Numbered from the stretch's first letter, positions 33,344-42,684 are shown. The stretch: DNA of 64,000 bases from Candidatus Melainabacteria bacterium (GCA_016699165.1 CP064963.1:2604001-2668000); one strand, 5' to 3'. Notes: a model not told the origin generated them from the sequence alone. Translations and numbers: made by a program.

Positions 33344-33700
33344 CTAAAAAATAGTCTTTTCAAAAGCGTATTCAAGAGCTTTGTCGTACTGCTCTTGGGT
33401 GAACCCGCCACAGGTTGCATTTAATTGCTGTAGAAAAACGCCCCTAGTATCTGGCAGGTCGAATGTTGTCCCCACTGAGTTTTCATTTGACCAACGAAAG
33501 ACCAAATGACAGGCGCAATCAAACAAATTACGCACGATTGCCCAGGCAGCTCTGTACTGCTCTTCGGAATAATCTGGTATCCGCTGCATCATAGTCTCGA
33601 CTGCTTTTCGCTCGCCGGGCTCTATTTCAGATTCGGTAAACACGCCAAAGGCGCCATTTACGAGGGTTTCATCTAATTGGACTTGCGTTTCTTCACTCAT
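33344..33700 (-). CDS. Unknown acidic protein, 118 residues
   Basis: ATG 33700 (MSEETQVQLDETLVNGAF) preferred over an upstream TTG. Helical and acidic, with a Cys pair (FDCACHLVFRW) and a closing ATCGGFTQEQYDKALEYAF. Two blocks resemble each other (YSEEQYRAAWAIVRNL and FTQEQYDKALEYAFEK), suggesting an internal repeat. Convergent with the HD gene, 7 bases apart. No family recognised. Confidence 0.55.
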   Translation of the reverse strand: MSEETQVQLDETLVNGAFGVFTESEIEPGERKAVETMMQRIPDYSEEQYRAAWAIVRNLFDCACHLVFRWSNENSVGTTFDLPDTRGVFLQQLNATCGGFTQEQYDKALEYAFEKTIF

Positions 33701-33804
33701 ACTGTCTGGTTCATACCACGTCAAAGATGCAAGACAAACATCGACTTAGGTTTTCAGTTGGTTCAGAATAAGACACTTTCACCGGCGGAAATTCTAGGCT
33801 AAAA

Positions 33805-35253
33805 ATGGACGAAAGAGTATTAAGAGTTCTGGACATTGCACAAAATCTGGGTGCCGATTATGCCGATGCCCGTCTCATCACCAAAGAGTTCGAAGAAATC
33901 GAAACCAAGGGTCTTGAGGTCTCAGCCATAAATCGTGGCAGGAGTGAAGGCATTGGCATTCGCGTTCTAGTAAAAGGTGGCTGGGGCTTTGCATCGACGT
34001 CCGATTTATCGCGAGATTCGATAGAAATGGCAGCCCGTCGTGCAACAGCTGTAGCCATGGCCAGTTCTGGCATCATGAAAAAACCCATTAAACTGGCACC
34101 CGAGCCAGTTTACAATTGTTTCTGGGAGTCGCCCTATAAAATAGATCCTTTCAAAGTAAATCTGGAAGATAAAATTTCAGTTTTGACCGAATCGGCCAAA
34201 ACAATTCTTGCAGTTAAAGGCGTCAGCTTGGCGATGGGCCACATGGCTTTCGTCAAAGAAATGAAAGAATTTGCATCGACTGAAGGCTCGCGTATCACCC
34301 AGCTTTTAATTCGCTCTGGCTGCGGAATCGAAGCTAACGCCACAAGCGACTCTGAGCGCCAGCGCAGGTCTTATCCCAAACATGTGGGTCAATATGAATT
34401 AGCCGGATATGAAATGGTCCAGAAATGGGACTTGCCCGCTAATGCCCAGCGTATCGCTGAAGAAGCAGTGGCTTTGCTCGATGCGCCACAATGCCCTCAG
34501 GGACACACTGATGTAATTTTAGGATCATCGCAATTGGGTCTGCAAATTCACGAATCATGCGGACACCCAAGCGAATTGGATCGCGCTCTGGGTCAGGAAA
34601 TAAATTTTGCTGGTGCATCATTTTTAACGCCAGAAAAATTGGGCAAACTGCAATATGGTTCGCATAAAGTAAATCTAGTAGCCGATGCCACCGCACCTGG
34701 CGCGCTTGGATCATTTGGATATGACGATGAAGGTGTGCAGGCTCAAAAAGTTTACCTGGTCAAGAATGGCTTGTTCACTGGTTATTTAAGCTCACGCGAC
34801 ACAGCAAACATAATCGGCTTGGAGCGATCAGGCGGATGTATGCGCGCCAATAGTTGGGGTTATGCACCAATTATTCGCATGACTAATATCTCAGTCGAGC
34901 CCGGCAACGACGGCAATCTGGAAAGTTTAATCGCCGATACTAAAGACGGAATTTATATGGAAACAAATAAATCCTGGTCTATCGATAGTATGCGTTACAA
35001 CTTTCAATTTTCGACCGAAATTGGTTGGGAGATTAAAGATGGAAAGAGAGGTCGCATGCTCAAGAACCCCAGCTATAGCGGCATCACACCTGAATTTTGG
35101 AACTCGTGCGACGCTGTGTGCGACGCATCAGAATTCGTTTACTGGGGCGAACCTAATTGCGGTAAAGGACAGCCTATGCAATTAATGTGGACCGGTCATG
35201 GCGCTAGTCCCGCTCGATTCAAGAATGTACAAGTTGGCATAGCTCGCAAATAA
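33805..35253 (+). CDS. tldD: Metalloprotease TldD
   Basis: Catalytic subunit of the TldD/TldE protease, which trims unfolded peptides and matures some modified peptides. 482 residues. The zinc motif reads QIHESCGHPSELDRALGQE, matching the family HExxGH-type block, with later LERSGGCMRANSWGYAPIIR and MYFGEPNC-like VYWGEPNCGKGQPMQLMW supporting. Adjacent to its partner 27 bases downstream, so the heterodimer is encoded as one operon. No modified-peptide precursor is recognisable nearby. Confidence 0.95.
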   Translation: MDERVLRVLDIAQNLGADYADARLITKEFEEIETKGLEVSAINRGRSEGIGIRVLVKGGWGFASTSDLSRDSIEMAARRATAVAMASSGIMKKPIKLAPEPVYNCFWESPYKIDPFKVNLEDKISVLTESAKTILAVKGVSLAMGHMAFVKEMKEFASTEGSRITQLLIRSGCGIEANATSDSERQRRSYPKHVGQYELAGYEMVQKWDLPANAQRIAEEAVALLDAPQCPQGHTDVILGSSQLGLQIHESCGHPSELDRALGQEINFAGASFLTPEKLGKLQYGSHKVNLVADATAPGALGSFGYDDEGVQAQKVYLVKNGLFTGYLSSRDTANIIGLERSGGCMRANSWGYAPIIRMTNISVEPGNDGNLESLIADTKDGIYMETNKSWSIDSMRYNFQFSTEIGWEIKDGKRGRMLKNPSYSGITPEFWNSCDAVCDASEFVYWGEPNCGKGQPMQLMWTGHGASPARFKNVQVGIARK

Positions 35254-35280
35254 ACAAGTTAAAAAACTAACGAGAAAGAT

Positions 35281-36645
35281 ATGATTCAAGAAACTGACGC
35301 AAAAAAAATCATCGACCAGGCCAGAAATTATGCTCAAGGAAAATGCCAGAGCATAGAAATTACAGTCAACGCAAACAACGTTGCCACCTCGCGTTTCGCC
35401 AATAACGAAATGACGCAGAATCAAGCCCCTGAAGTTCTTGATTTATCTATTCGTGTAATAAAAGACGGCAAGCAAATAAGATTGAGCGGCGACGACTCAA
35501 GCGAAGCAGGGGTGAAGAAGCTCATCGATAGCGCGCTTGAATCCATCAAAGTTTTAAAACCAGACGAAGAATTATTGCCTTTAGAAATTCTTGCTTCCGC
35601 TGAGGATTTCGAAAAAGAATCAGAAATGGCTTCGCGCATAGATGAAGAGGCGATGGCAATGTCTGCTCAAGATCGCGCCAATCAAATTAAAATGATGATT
35701 CAAATTGCCAGTTCAGAAGGATTGAGTGCAGCAGGCGTTTACGCCTCAGGCTCGACCCTTCAAGCAATCGGCAATTCACAGGGCGATGGCATTGTTTGTC
35801 ATCAAGAAAGCTCGCTTGAAAGCTCGATTACGGTCTCCACGCCTGACTCTTCTGGCTGGGCAAAAATGGTTGCTTCGCAATTGCGCCAGCTCGACGCACA
35901 CGCTCTTGCAGATAGAGCCACGACCAAAGCCAAGCTTTCGCGCGCGCCGCACGACATTGATCCCGGTCGTTACACTGTCATTCTTGAACCATCGGCAGTT
36001 TTAGATCTAGTTACTTTCTTATGGGGCGATTTCGCCGCTACTTCGCATTTGGATAAACAATCTTGTTTATTAGGTAAAGAAGGCGAGCGCGTTTTTGGCA
36101 CCAACATAAACATATTAGATGACGCGTATGACGACATGCAAATTGGTGCCCCATTCGATGGTGAGGGTAAACAACGCCAGAAAGTACAACTGGTAAAAGA
36201 TGGCGTGTTTAAAAATATGGTCTATGGACGCAAAGCCGCCAAGAAAATGAATCACAAACCCACCGGACACGGCGTTACCGAGCCAAGCTCAATGGGCGAG
36301 CATCCAATGAATTTGGTGCTTGAAGGCGGCACTGATAGTCTTGGCAAAATGATTGAATCGACTCAGAAAGGCATTTTGCTCACACGAGTTTGGTATGTGA
36401 GATTGGTGGACCCAGCGCGCAAGATTGTGACCGGCATCACTCGCGACGGCACTTTCCTTGTAGAAGGTGGGGCCATTAAACACGGGGTGAAAAACCTTCG
36501 CTTTAATGTAAGTCTTTTAGATTTACTAAATAACGTTGAGTCGATGACTTTGTCTAATCTGACTGCTGGTGAGGAAGGATTTCCAGCTGTGGTCCCAGGC
36601 ATGAAAGTGCGAGACTTTAATTTCACCGAGATGACTAAGTTCTAG
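35281..36645 (+). CDS. pmbA: TldE/PmbA subunit of TldD/TldE protease
   Basis: 454 residues. Lacks the HExxxH block of TldD, as expected for the non-catalytic partner. Family features are NNVATSRFANNEMTQNQ near the N-terminus, DPGRYTVILEPSAVLDLVTF, AKKMNHKPTGHGVTEPSS and the C-terminal VPGMKVRDF. It follows tldD in the same operon. Confidence 0.93.
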   Translation: MIQETDAKKIIDQARNYAQGKCQSIEITVNANNVATSRFANNEMTQNQAPEVLDLSIRVIKDGKQIRLSGDDSSEAGVKKLIDSALESIKVLKPDEELLPLEILASAEDFEKESEMASRIDEEAMAMSAQDRANQIKMMIQIASSEGLSAAGVYASGSTLQAIGNSQGDGIVCHQESSLESSITVSTPDSSGWAKMVASQLRQLDAHALADRATTKAKLSRAPHDIDPGRYTVILEPSAVLDLVTFLWGDFAATSHLDKQSCLLGKEGERVFGTNINILDDAYDDMQIGAPFDGEGKQRQKVQLVKDGVFKNMVYGRKAAKKMNHKPTGHGVTEPSSMGEHPMNLVLEGGTDSLGKMIESTQKGILLTRVWYVRLVDPARKIVTGITRDGTFLVEGGAIKHGVKNLRFNVSLLDLLNNVESMTLSNLTAGEEGFPAVVPGMKVRDFNFTEMTKF

Positions 36646-37067
36646 ATCTCAATTCATAAAAGCTAGCGCTAGATGAGATAGTGTTAAAGTTTATTCCAGC
36701 TTGACTCGAATCGAGTCAACTCGCTGTGGCCTTATCTCTCAGTGATTAAGAGACTAGCGAAGATGTACTATCTGGTCTCTATGAGCTTAGCGTAGATGAG
36801 AGAGTGTTAAAGATCGAAAAAGGGAACCTATTTCTCTAAAAGACTTGATCGTGAGTAGCGTCTAATGCTAGGACTGGGTATCACTTCAAACCACCCTCTA
36901 AGACGTACCAAACCAACCAGCAGCACCTATCCCACAGCTAATTTCCCTTCTGCCCCAAGCGGACGAGAAACATTGAGGTGATTCGGTCCTGACTTTTCTG
37001 GTTGCTTTCTGCGCACATTGAGTGATTGAGAGTGAGATATCAACTGGCAACCCACAAGGACTTTGCC
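36646..37067. other. Intergenic region with repeats before a GC-rich unit
   Basis: About 420 bases. A near-identical direct repeat TAGCG(C)TAGATGAGA(T/G)AGTGTTAAAG occurs at 36664-36689 and 36788-36812, with a weaker echo at 36754. Between them is the perfect palindrome TTGACTCGA-A-TCGAGTCAA (36701-36719). GCTAGCG is at 36662. Downstream is the leader of the 37068 gene. No coding ORF with a ribosome site. Confidence 0.6.
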
Positions 37068-37496
37068 ATGAGCACTGACAAGAAGGCGCCTGCCGAAATC
37101 GACGGCATTCTGATCATCCACAGCAACGACCCGGAGTTCGAGGGATTGGCTACCAACCCCCATCTCCACACCTGCCCGTGGATCGAGTTCCGGCATCCGC
37201 ACGACTTCGACAACCTCTACTACGACCCAGTCACCGGGTTCCACGGACAACTCCAAGGACAACTGATCGACGGTCCGCTCGCTCCGGTTCATATCATCAC
37301 CGGCGACCGTGAGCTGACCGATGCCGTCTACACGGCGGAACCCGGTGCGGTGTTCCATTGCGGCAACCACGCACTCGTCGCAGCTGGACAACACTGGGCA
37401 TCGGTTTGGCAGAAAGAAGGGGTCGAGTTCCGACTCGTTCCGGAGGCCTTCCGCATCCCAGAGCCGCCCACCTACGCTGACATCCGCAAGGACTAA
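37068..37496 (+). CDS. Unknown protein, 142 residues
   Basis: ATG 37068 with AAGGA 7 bases upstream; an earlier in-frame GTG is unsupported. Reads as a compact alpha/beta protein (GILIIHSNDPEFEGLATNP, PVHIITGDRELTDAVYT, AVFHCGNHALVAAGQHW). His- and Asp-rich for its size (HSND, HPHDFD, HCGNH), which might bind a metal. No family recognised. First gene of a GC-rich unit with three very small charged proteins downstream. Confidence 0.7.
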   Translation: MSTDKKAPAEIDGILIIHSNDPEFEGLATNPHLHTCPWIEFRHPHDFDNLYYDPVTGFHGQLQGQLIDGPLAPVHIITGDRELTDAVYTAEPGAVFHCGNHALVAAGQHWASVWQKEGVEFRLVPEAFRIPEPPTYADIRKD

Positions 37497-37632
37497 GCGC
37501 AGGTGACAAGAACGTCGATGGCGCCACCACAAATGGTGCCATCGGCAACGTCAATGCTCACTGCTGGATAACGAACCAATGACGGTTCGCCCGGCGCAAT
37601 CCATCTCATCGCATGGAAAAGGAGAATCCATC

Positions 37633-37824
37633 ATGCGCGCTTCGACCGCCAACACCTTCGACCGCACTTCGACCTCGCAGCAGAACAACTTCGCCGCAAG
37701 CGGAGCCTCGTTCCCCATCGTGGGCGAAATCGACGACTGCCCGACGAAGGACCGGCACGACCGCCATGCCGCCAAGGCCAAGTTCCGCGATCGCGACCGT
37801 CGTCGCAGCCGCCGGGACGACTAG
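37633..37824 (+). CDS. Small Arg/Asp-rich protein, 63 residues
   Basis: ATG 37633 with AAAGGAG upstream. Begins MRASTANTFDRTSTSQQNNF, ends in DRHDRHAAKAKFRDRDRR-type charge clusters. The tail resembles that of the 72-residue protein at 944-1162 (shared DRH-x-R and A-K/N-x-R spacing). Probably disordered. No known family. Confidence 0.7.
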   Translation: MRASTANTFDRTSTSQQNNFAASGASFPIVGEIDDCPTKDRHDRHAAKAKFRDRDRRRSRRDD

Positions 37825-37985
37825 AACTCCTGCCTTAGTTTTCAGAGACCAGACTTCTACCTGGTCTCTGCGAAATAGGGCATCAGCTCTAACAAGATTC
37901 TGTCGAAAGGCAGAATTCACCGCTCTATAAGCAAGGGGTTGCTTGTAGGGTTTTCTTCAACATCGTGCAACAACGGGAGATTCCC

Positions 37986-38186
37986 ATGCGCGCTTTCGAA
38001 CACCCCGTCACTCGCCAGACTGCCGAAACCACCGACACGAACCACCGCACTGCGTTCGCCTCTTTCACGAGCGACCAGGGCGATGACATCGACATCGGCA
38101 AGAACCGGGAGCCTGGTCGTCGGCGTCGTGAAAAAGCGAAGAAGCATGTTCGCTTCGACCCTCGCGATCGCGACGACTGGAACTGA
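37986..38186 (+). CDS. Small charged protein, 66 residues
   Basis: ATG 37986 with GGGAG 7 bases upstream. MRAFEHPVTRQTAETTDTNH, then a mixed-charge tail (REPGRRRREKAKKHVRFDPR, DRDDWN). Same size, MR- start and Arg/Asp-rich end as its neighbour at 37633, suggesting a diverged family. Function unknown. Confidence 0.7.
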   Translation: MRAFEHPVTRQTAETTDTNHRTAFASFTSDQGDDIDIGKNREPGRRRREKAKKHVRFDPRDRDDWN

Positions 38187-38355
38187 GGTTCGCCTCAGTA
38201 GTGAAAGACACTAACCAAGCCGCCTGTAGGCTTGATTTGGTGAATTACCCGCAGGTCAGGTATGAGAACCCTGGACTAGCCGTTCTCGACTGGTAGCTGA
38301 GCTGGCATGGTGCTGGCAAGGCAAACATCAACGTTTCAACATAAGGAAATGAATC

Positions 38356-38532
38356 ATGAATACCAAGTCGCTCAATGACGTCGCCTTCCTCACTCGCGCT
38401 CTTCCTGTCCGGAAGGCAACGCGTGGCAGCAACTTCGCTCCGCGCGACTTCGGCAACGTGTCGATGGTTCGCTCGAACCCGACGACGTTCCTGAAGGAGA
38501 AGGACGGCGCCGACTTCGTCAAGGTCTCGTAA
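38356..38532 (+). CDS. Small protein, 58 residues
   Basis: ATG 38356 with AAGGA upstream. MNTKSLNDVAFLTRALPVRK, then RGSNFAPRDFGNVSMVRSNP and a Lys/Asp end. Basic, low in hydrophobics, no family. Supported by its own leader, ribosome site and strong terminator. Last of the GC-rich unit 37068-38532. Confidence 0.65.
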   Translation: MNTKSLNDVAFLTRALPVRKATRGSNFAPRDFGNVSMVRSNPTTFLKEKDGADFVKVS

Positions 38533-38548
38533 TACGGACTGACTGACG

Positions 38549-38612
38549 AAAAGCAAGAGAAGAGAATGAGTGGACCCAAAATCCCCTCCTTCTCTTTCTC
38601 TTCGCTTTTTTG
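38549..38612 (+). terminator. Terminator after the small-gene group
   Basis: A long purine-rich arm (AAGCAAGAGAAGAGAA) pairs with TTCTCTTTCTCTTCGC, with an inner GAGTGGA/TCCCCTC, followed by TTTTTTG. Confidence 0.8.
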
Positions 38613-38620
38613 AATTGTTC

Positions 38621-38637
38621 TACTATTTTATTTAGTA
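38621..38637. repeat. AT palindrome, copy 3
   Basis: TACTATTTTATTTAGTA, placed between two convergent terminators (38612 on +, 38662 on -), so it cannot easily be a promoter for either unit. Confidence 0.8.
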
Positions 38638-38661
38638 TAGTCAGCAAAATGAAAAGCACCT

Positions 38662-38688
38662 GGAAAAAAGGTCAACCGATATCGGTTG
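38662..38688 (-). terminator. Terminator of the 40799-38736 unit
   Basis: Read leftwards, the palindrome CAACCGATATCGGTTG is followed by ACCTTTTTTCC. Confidence 0.8.
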
Positions 38689-38735
38689 GAGATCTTTTTC
38701 CCGAGTGCCATCCATGGTGAAAAGTGGCAGCGCAC

Positions 38736-39734
38736 TTACTTATTAGCAAGATGCGCCACCACTTCTACCATCGCATCGACGATTCTGGTCATCGAATCAA
38801 AATCGATTTTGTCTGGAGTATCCGAATCCAGATGCAAATGCTGGAAACGGAAATTGGACGTATCGGTCACCATCAGTGCCGGATAGCCAAATTGCCAGAA
38901 CGACCAGTGGTCGGAGCGAGAAATGTCGGCGAAAATTTCTGGAGCGGCAACGCCTTCTGAAGGGAATTGAGCCACTTGGCGAAACTTGCCAATTACATCT
39001 TTGACGAATGCAAGCGAAGCTCTGTTTGCGACAAAGCCGATGAAATTGCCCTTGTCCGGATAGAACAAGTTGAAAGGAAAAGGATATTTTTGCGAGCCGT
39101 GCTCGTGCAGAAAACAGCCCAGCATCTCGAGCGAAATCATGCCGACGATATTTTCGCGGCGTGCTTTGCATAGCTTGGCGTAATGATAACTGCCCATGTT
39201 TTGCCATGCCTCGCCTGAGTCTTCCTCGTTTGCAAAAGCGACAAAACGAATGGTCTGCTTGGGTCGATTCTTGTAAGGCAGCTTGGCGAAATGGCGTGCT
39301 ATCTCGATTAGAGCGCTTACACCAGATGTGTTGTCGTTTGCACCTGGACCAATTGAGTCATAGTGCGCGCCGATAACTATGACTTCACCGTTGTAGGCGG
39401 AGCCTTTGATTTCGGCGATTATGTTGTGCATGGTCAAGCCAGCAAACTCGAAAGCTTGCGACGAAACAGAGAGCCCTGCAAGAGCGAATTGAGCCGCGAT
39501 GTAATTTTCGCAGAACTCAATTCGCTCAGGATACTTGGGACTACGTTCACCGATTTGAACGGCGATTTTTTCAATATGCAGGCGAAGGCGGTCCTTGAGC
39601 AGCAATTGATCGCGGCTCAAGGGTTTGGGTTCGCCTGCAAAACTTTGTCCCGGCATGCTCGTGAATGGTCTGGCGAAAGGTGCCAAGACACGCTTCACGA
39701 GCCGCTGGGTGAGAGTTAGATTAGGTCGGCACAT
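38736..39734 (-). CDS. M28-family zinc peptidase
   Basis: 332 residues; ATG 39734 preceded by GAGGAGGAG. M28 signatures: VIGAHYDSIGPGANDNTSGV (His and bridging Asp), FANEEDSGEAW (catalytic and metal Glu), ISLEMLGC and the late SDHWSFWQFGYPALMVTD with a final His. No clear signal peptide, although the first 30 residues are basic and partly hydrophobic. An aminopeptidase- or glutaminyl-cyclase-like hydrolase. Nine bases after the patatin gene, so probably co-transcribed. Confidence 0.9.
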   Translation of the reverse strand: MCRPNLTLTQRLVKRVLAPFARPFTSMPGQSFAGEPKPLSRDQLLLKDRLRLHIEKIAVQIGERSPKYPERIEFCENYIAAQFALAGLSVSSQAFEFAGLTMHNIIAEIKGSAYNGEVIVIGAHYDSIGPGANDNTSGVSALIEIARHFAKLPYKNRPKQTIRFVAFANEEDSGEAWQNMGSYHYAKLCKARRENIVGMISLEMLGCFLHEHGSQKYPFPFNLFYPDKGNFIGFVANRASLAFVKDVIGKFRQVAQFPSEGVAAPEIFADISRSDHWSFWQFGYPALMVTDTSNFRFQHLHLDSDTPDKIDFDSMTRIVDAMVEVVAHLANK

Positions 39735-39743
39735 AGCTCCTCC

Positions 39744-40799
39744 TCAATACATGCCGTGATTTCGAAAGAGTCTCTCGATTCGCTTGGCGCAGTGCTTCTG
39801 GTTATGCACACGACGCACCAGGTCTTCGAGTTCGTCTTTGATTTCAAAGGCTTCGCGATGTGTATCGCGTGAGATGAGTTCGGACTTTTCCAAGCGCTCG
39901 ATGGTGGCATGATAACCGCACACAATCGCGCCCCACTTCTCCATGCTGTTCAAGATGAACTTGAGACCGTTGAAGCCAGTGATTTTGGGAGCGATGAGAA
40001 TGATGCCATCATCCTCTTCGGTGGGGTGATAACCTTCAAGGGGACCGCAGCGTACGCCGCGACAGGTGAGGTACCACAGAGTCCGAACCAGTCGGTGGTT
40101 CTTCATGTGGTCTTCGCCTACGTCGAAGGCAATGATGCGCTCGGGCTTGGCGCCGAACAGCTTCTGGGGCGGGGTGATGGGACATTGTCCCTCAACACCA
40201 AGACCACCATCGAACATGTTCTCGCCGTAAGCTCTGGTACCATCGATGATACCAGGGATAGCGCACGAAATGGAGACCGCGGTGCCCAGGTCTATCGGCT
40301 TGTCCGAAATCGTTTCGACTCGGCGAGCACCAGCGGGACTGCGGAAAACACCTGCATGAGTAAGCAATAGTTCCTGATTGTCCTGGTCAGTGCCTGTGAT
40401 AATCAGGTTCTGCGGCCAGGTAGGAACGCCTGCGTTGACGAATTGCTTCAGCAACTCAGGTGAGAGCACACCTTCAAGCGGGCGCTGAATCTCATAGCGA
40501 TACTTGTTGAGCATCGCCCAGATCAACTTCAGTTTGCCGACTTTGGGTGTAACCATTTGAGAGAAGTCAGTGTGAAGAGCGAGGCGGACGATGTTTTTGA
40601 CATTGTCGTGTCCGGCAAAGAATGTGCCAGGAACTGAGCCGCCGCTCGTCACTGTGATTGATTTCCAGTTGGTCCATCCGCACTTGTGGAATGCAGCGAT
40701 GCCGCCTGTGACTGCAAGAGTCGCACGCGAACCGCCACCGCCAAGAGTGAGATGAAACTCAGTGGAGGAATCAGGTGATACTTGCGTTAGAGAACGCAC
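39744..40799 (-). CDS. Patatin-like phospholipase with unusual nucleophile elbow
   Basis: 351 residues from GTG 40799, with GGGAGG 5 bases upstream. Oxyanion loop LTLGGGGSRATLAVTGG is present. The nucleophile elbow, usually GxSxG, reads TSGGSVPG (Ser kept, last Gly replaced by Pro one place early). The dyad Asp is in NMFDGGLGVEG. The C-terminal third is helical and charged. Would hydrolyse membrane lipids if active. Co-directional with the M28 peptidase. Confidence 0.85.
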   Translation of the reverse strand: MRSLTQVSPDSSTEFHLTLGGGGSRATLAVTGGIAAFHKCGWTNWKSITVTSGGSVPGTFFAGHDNVKNIVRLALHTDFSQMVTPKVGKLKLIWAMLNKYRYEIQRPLEGVLSPELLKQFVNAGVPTWPQNLIITGTDQDNQELLLTHAGVFRSPAGARRVETISDKPIDLGTAVSISCAIPGIIDGTRAYGENMFDGGLGVEGQCPITPPQKLFGAKPERIIAFDVGEDHMKNHRLVRTLWYLTCRGVRCGPLEGYHPTEEDDGIILIAPKITGFNGLKFILNSMEKWGAIVCGYHATIERLEKSELISRDTHREAFEIKDELEDLVRRVHNQKHCAKRIERLFRNHGMY

Positions 40800-41145
40800 T
40801 TCAACCTCCCTTGTTGAGTTATTGGGGTTTGTTTAGAAGATGACTAAAAATGGAGAGCGAGAGTTTTTTTTGAGTTGTTTGCTCGGATAGAAAAATAAAA
40901 AGGTGCCTTAAGAACCTAGCAGTATTGGTGGCTCAATTTCTCTACTGAATTCATGAACACTAAAAGGAGCTAAGCAATTACAGTTTGTTCAGCTATTTCA
41001 TCCTGGCAACCTGTCATTTATTTACGCCGGTAGTCAGGTTGAATTAACCGCGATAGTTCTTGCAGCAACTTAATGAAACGAGCCTCTGATGCACGCTTTG
41101 AGATAAACTATCTTCACTGTCGTTCATAAGTGGGGTTTAACCAGG
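40800..41145. other. Divergent intergenic region, 346 bases
   Basis: Lies between the leftward patatin unit and the rightward dehydrogenase, so it should carry both promoters. I see AT-rich stretches and an isolated AGGAG at 40966-40970, but no gene and no clear repeat. Confidence 0.5.
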
Positions 41146-42189
41146 ATGAAAGTAAAAGCTGGCGTCTTAGAGCGCGCAAATGTCTTTGGAATCAAAGAAG
41201 TCGATATTCCAGATCCGGGTCCGGATGAAATTCTGGTCAAAACCAAAGCAGTGGGAATCTGCGGTTCGGATGTTCACTATTACGTTGAAGGAAGAATTGG
41301 ACCTTACATCGTAAACGAGCCTCTGATCCTGGGTCACGAGACTTCAGGCGAAGTAGCTAAAGTAGGCAAAAACGTAACTCACCTCAAAGAAGGCGATCGC
41401 GTTGCGCTTGAACCTGGCGTCCCATGCGGATGTACAGATTTTGTCAAACAAGGTTTGTACAACCTTTGTCCTTCAATCAAATTCTTCGCCACTCCGCCAA
41501 TTCACGGAACTTTCGCTGAATATTTTGTGCACGATGCAAACTTTGCATTCAAACTTCCAGACAATGTTTCATTTGAAGAAGGCGCTATGTGCGAGCCTCT
41601 TTCGGTTGGTATCCATGCTGCTCGTCAGGGTGGAATCGGTCTTGGATCACGCGTCTTAATCACTGGCGCAGGTCCCATAGGTCTGGTTAACACACTGACG
41701 GCCCGAGCTGCTGGAGCTGGAATTGTAATTGTGGTCGAAACCCACAAAAACAGATCTACCATGGCTAAAGAATGTGGCGCTACGCATATTATCGAAAGCT
41801 TCGACAAAACACAGATTCTCGATCAAGTGATGCAAATCACTGGTGGAGCTGGTGTTGATGTTGTAATCGAATGCTCTGGTGCAGGCTCGGCTGCACAAGT
41901 GGCGGTAGAAACATTGAAACCAGGTGGTACTCTCGTTTTCGTTGGTCTCTTTAGCGCACTTGAAGTGCCGATGGATCTCAACGCAATCACTCAAAAAGAG
42001 CTTACCTACAAAGGCGTATTCCGTTATCGCAACACCTACCCAACAGCCATCGACCTGATTTCATCTGGTTCGATCAACGTCAAACCGCTTATCACAAAGC
42101 GCTTCGGCTGGCAAAATGTAAAAGATGCGATGGATTGCGCTCACAAAGAAGCAAGTACTCAAATCAAAGTAATGACCGAGTGGAACTAA
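41146..42189 (+). CDS. Zinc-dependent polyol/sorbitol-type dehydrogenase (MDR), AT-rich copy
   Basis: 347 residues. Catalytic zinc site: VGICGSDVHYYVEGRIG (Cys), ILGHETSGEV (His, Glu). The structural-zinc loop PCGCTDFVKQGLYNLCPS keeps three of the four usual Cys. NAD site: VLITGAGPIGLVNTLTARAA with Glu in VIVVETHK, typical of NAD specificity. Closest in style to sorbitol/xylitol dehydrogenases. Single gene with its own terminator. A second, GC-rich paralogue lies at 43503. Confidence 0.92.
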   Translation: MKVKAGVLERANVFGIKEVDIPDPGPDEILVKTKAVGICGSDVHYYVEGRIGPYIVNEPLILGHETSGEVAKVGKNVTHLKEGDRVALEPGVPCGCTDFVKQGLYNLCPSIKFFATPPIHGTFAEYFVHDANFAFKLPDNVSFEEGAMCEPLSVGIHAARQGGIGLGSRVLITGAGPIGLVNTLTARAAGAGIVIVVETHKNRSTMAKECGATHIIESFDKTQILDQVMQITGGAGVDVVIECSGAGSAAQVAVETLKPGGTLVFVGLFSALEVPMDLNAITQKELTYKGVFRYRNTYPTAIDLISSGSINVKPLITKRFGWQNVKDAMDCAHKEASTQIKVMTEWN

Positions 42190-42221
42190 GCTAGCGAAAC
42201 TTCAGTCATAGAGCCAATGTT

Positions 42222-42252
42222 AAAGCAGGGAGTTAAAAGCCCCTGCTTTTTA
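42222..42252 (+). terminator. Rho-independent terminator after the first dehydrogenase
   Basis: AAAGCAGGG and CCCCTGCTTTTT pair around AGTTAAAAG and end in the T-run. Confidence 0.85.
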
Positions 42253-42684
42253 CTTTGGTCCGTTTCTCTTGATAGCCAAGGTTTTCAGGTTATGCAAACT
42301 AGCGCATATGTTTAGCATATAAAAAATCCAAGATTTAATCATTTCACTTAACAAGTATCACAGCTAAATCATATTAGTAAAAAGCTCATGAATACTAAGT
42401 TTTACTGTACCTAACAGCTATAGGCACAGGTGCGGAGTCAAGAAGTCAGGTATCGACTTTAACACCTACTTTCTAGTAGGCATGAAATACATTCACTCAT
42501 TCCATCTTTGGACCTCAGGTAACACAGCAGTATTCTTGCTTCTAGCTAACTTCTTCTCATGGCGTCTTTCCATGCGGAGGCTATTTGCTACCTGTTTTTT
42601 GGTCCTGTGGAGTGGTGGGTGTTTCTTTTGAACTGTCTTATAACCTCACGAGTTCAGCTTTGACTCGGAAATACGGAGAATCAA
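42253..42684. other. Long leader region of the HAD-dehydrogenase unit
   Basis: About 430 bases without a gene. Notable are the palindrome CCTACT-TTCT-AGTAGG near 42464-42479 (same TACT/AGTA half-sites as the AT palindrome but closer spacing), TTAGTA...TACTAA around 42370-42396 and an AATACGGAGAATCA ribosome site before 42685. Likely regulatory. Confidence 0.5.

Noticed and set aside
33805..36645. tldD/pmbA as part of a modified-peptide (microcin-like) cluster
   Set aside because: No precursor peptide, modification enzyme or exporter is recognisable around them; housekeeping use is more likely.
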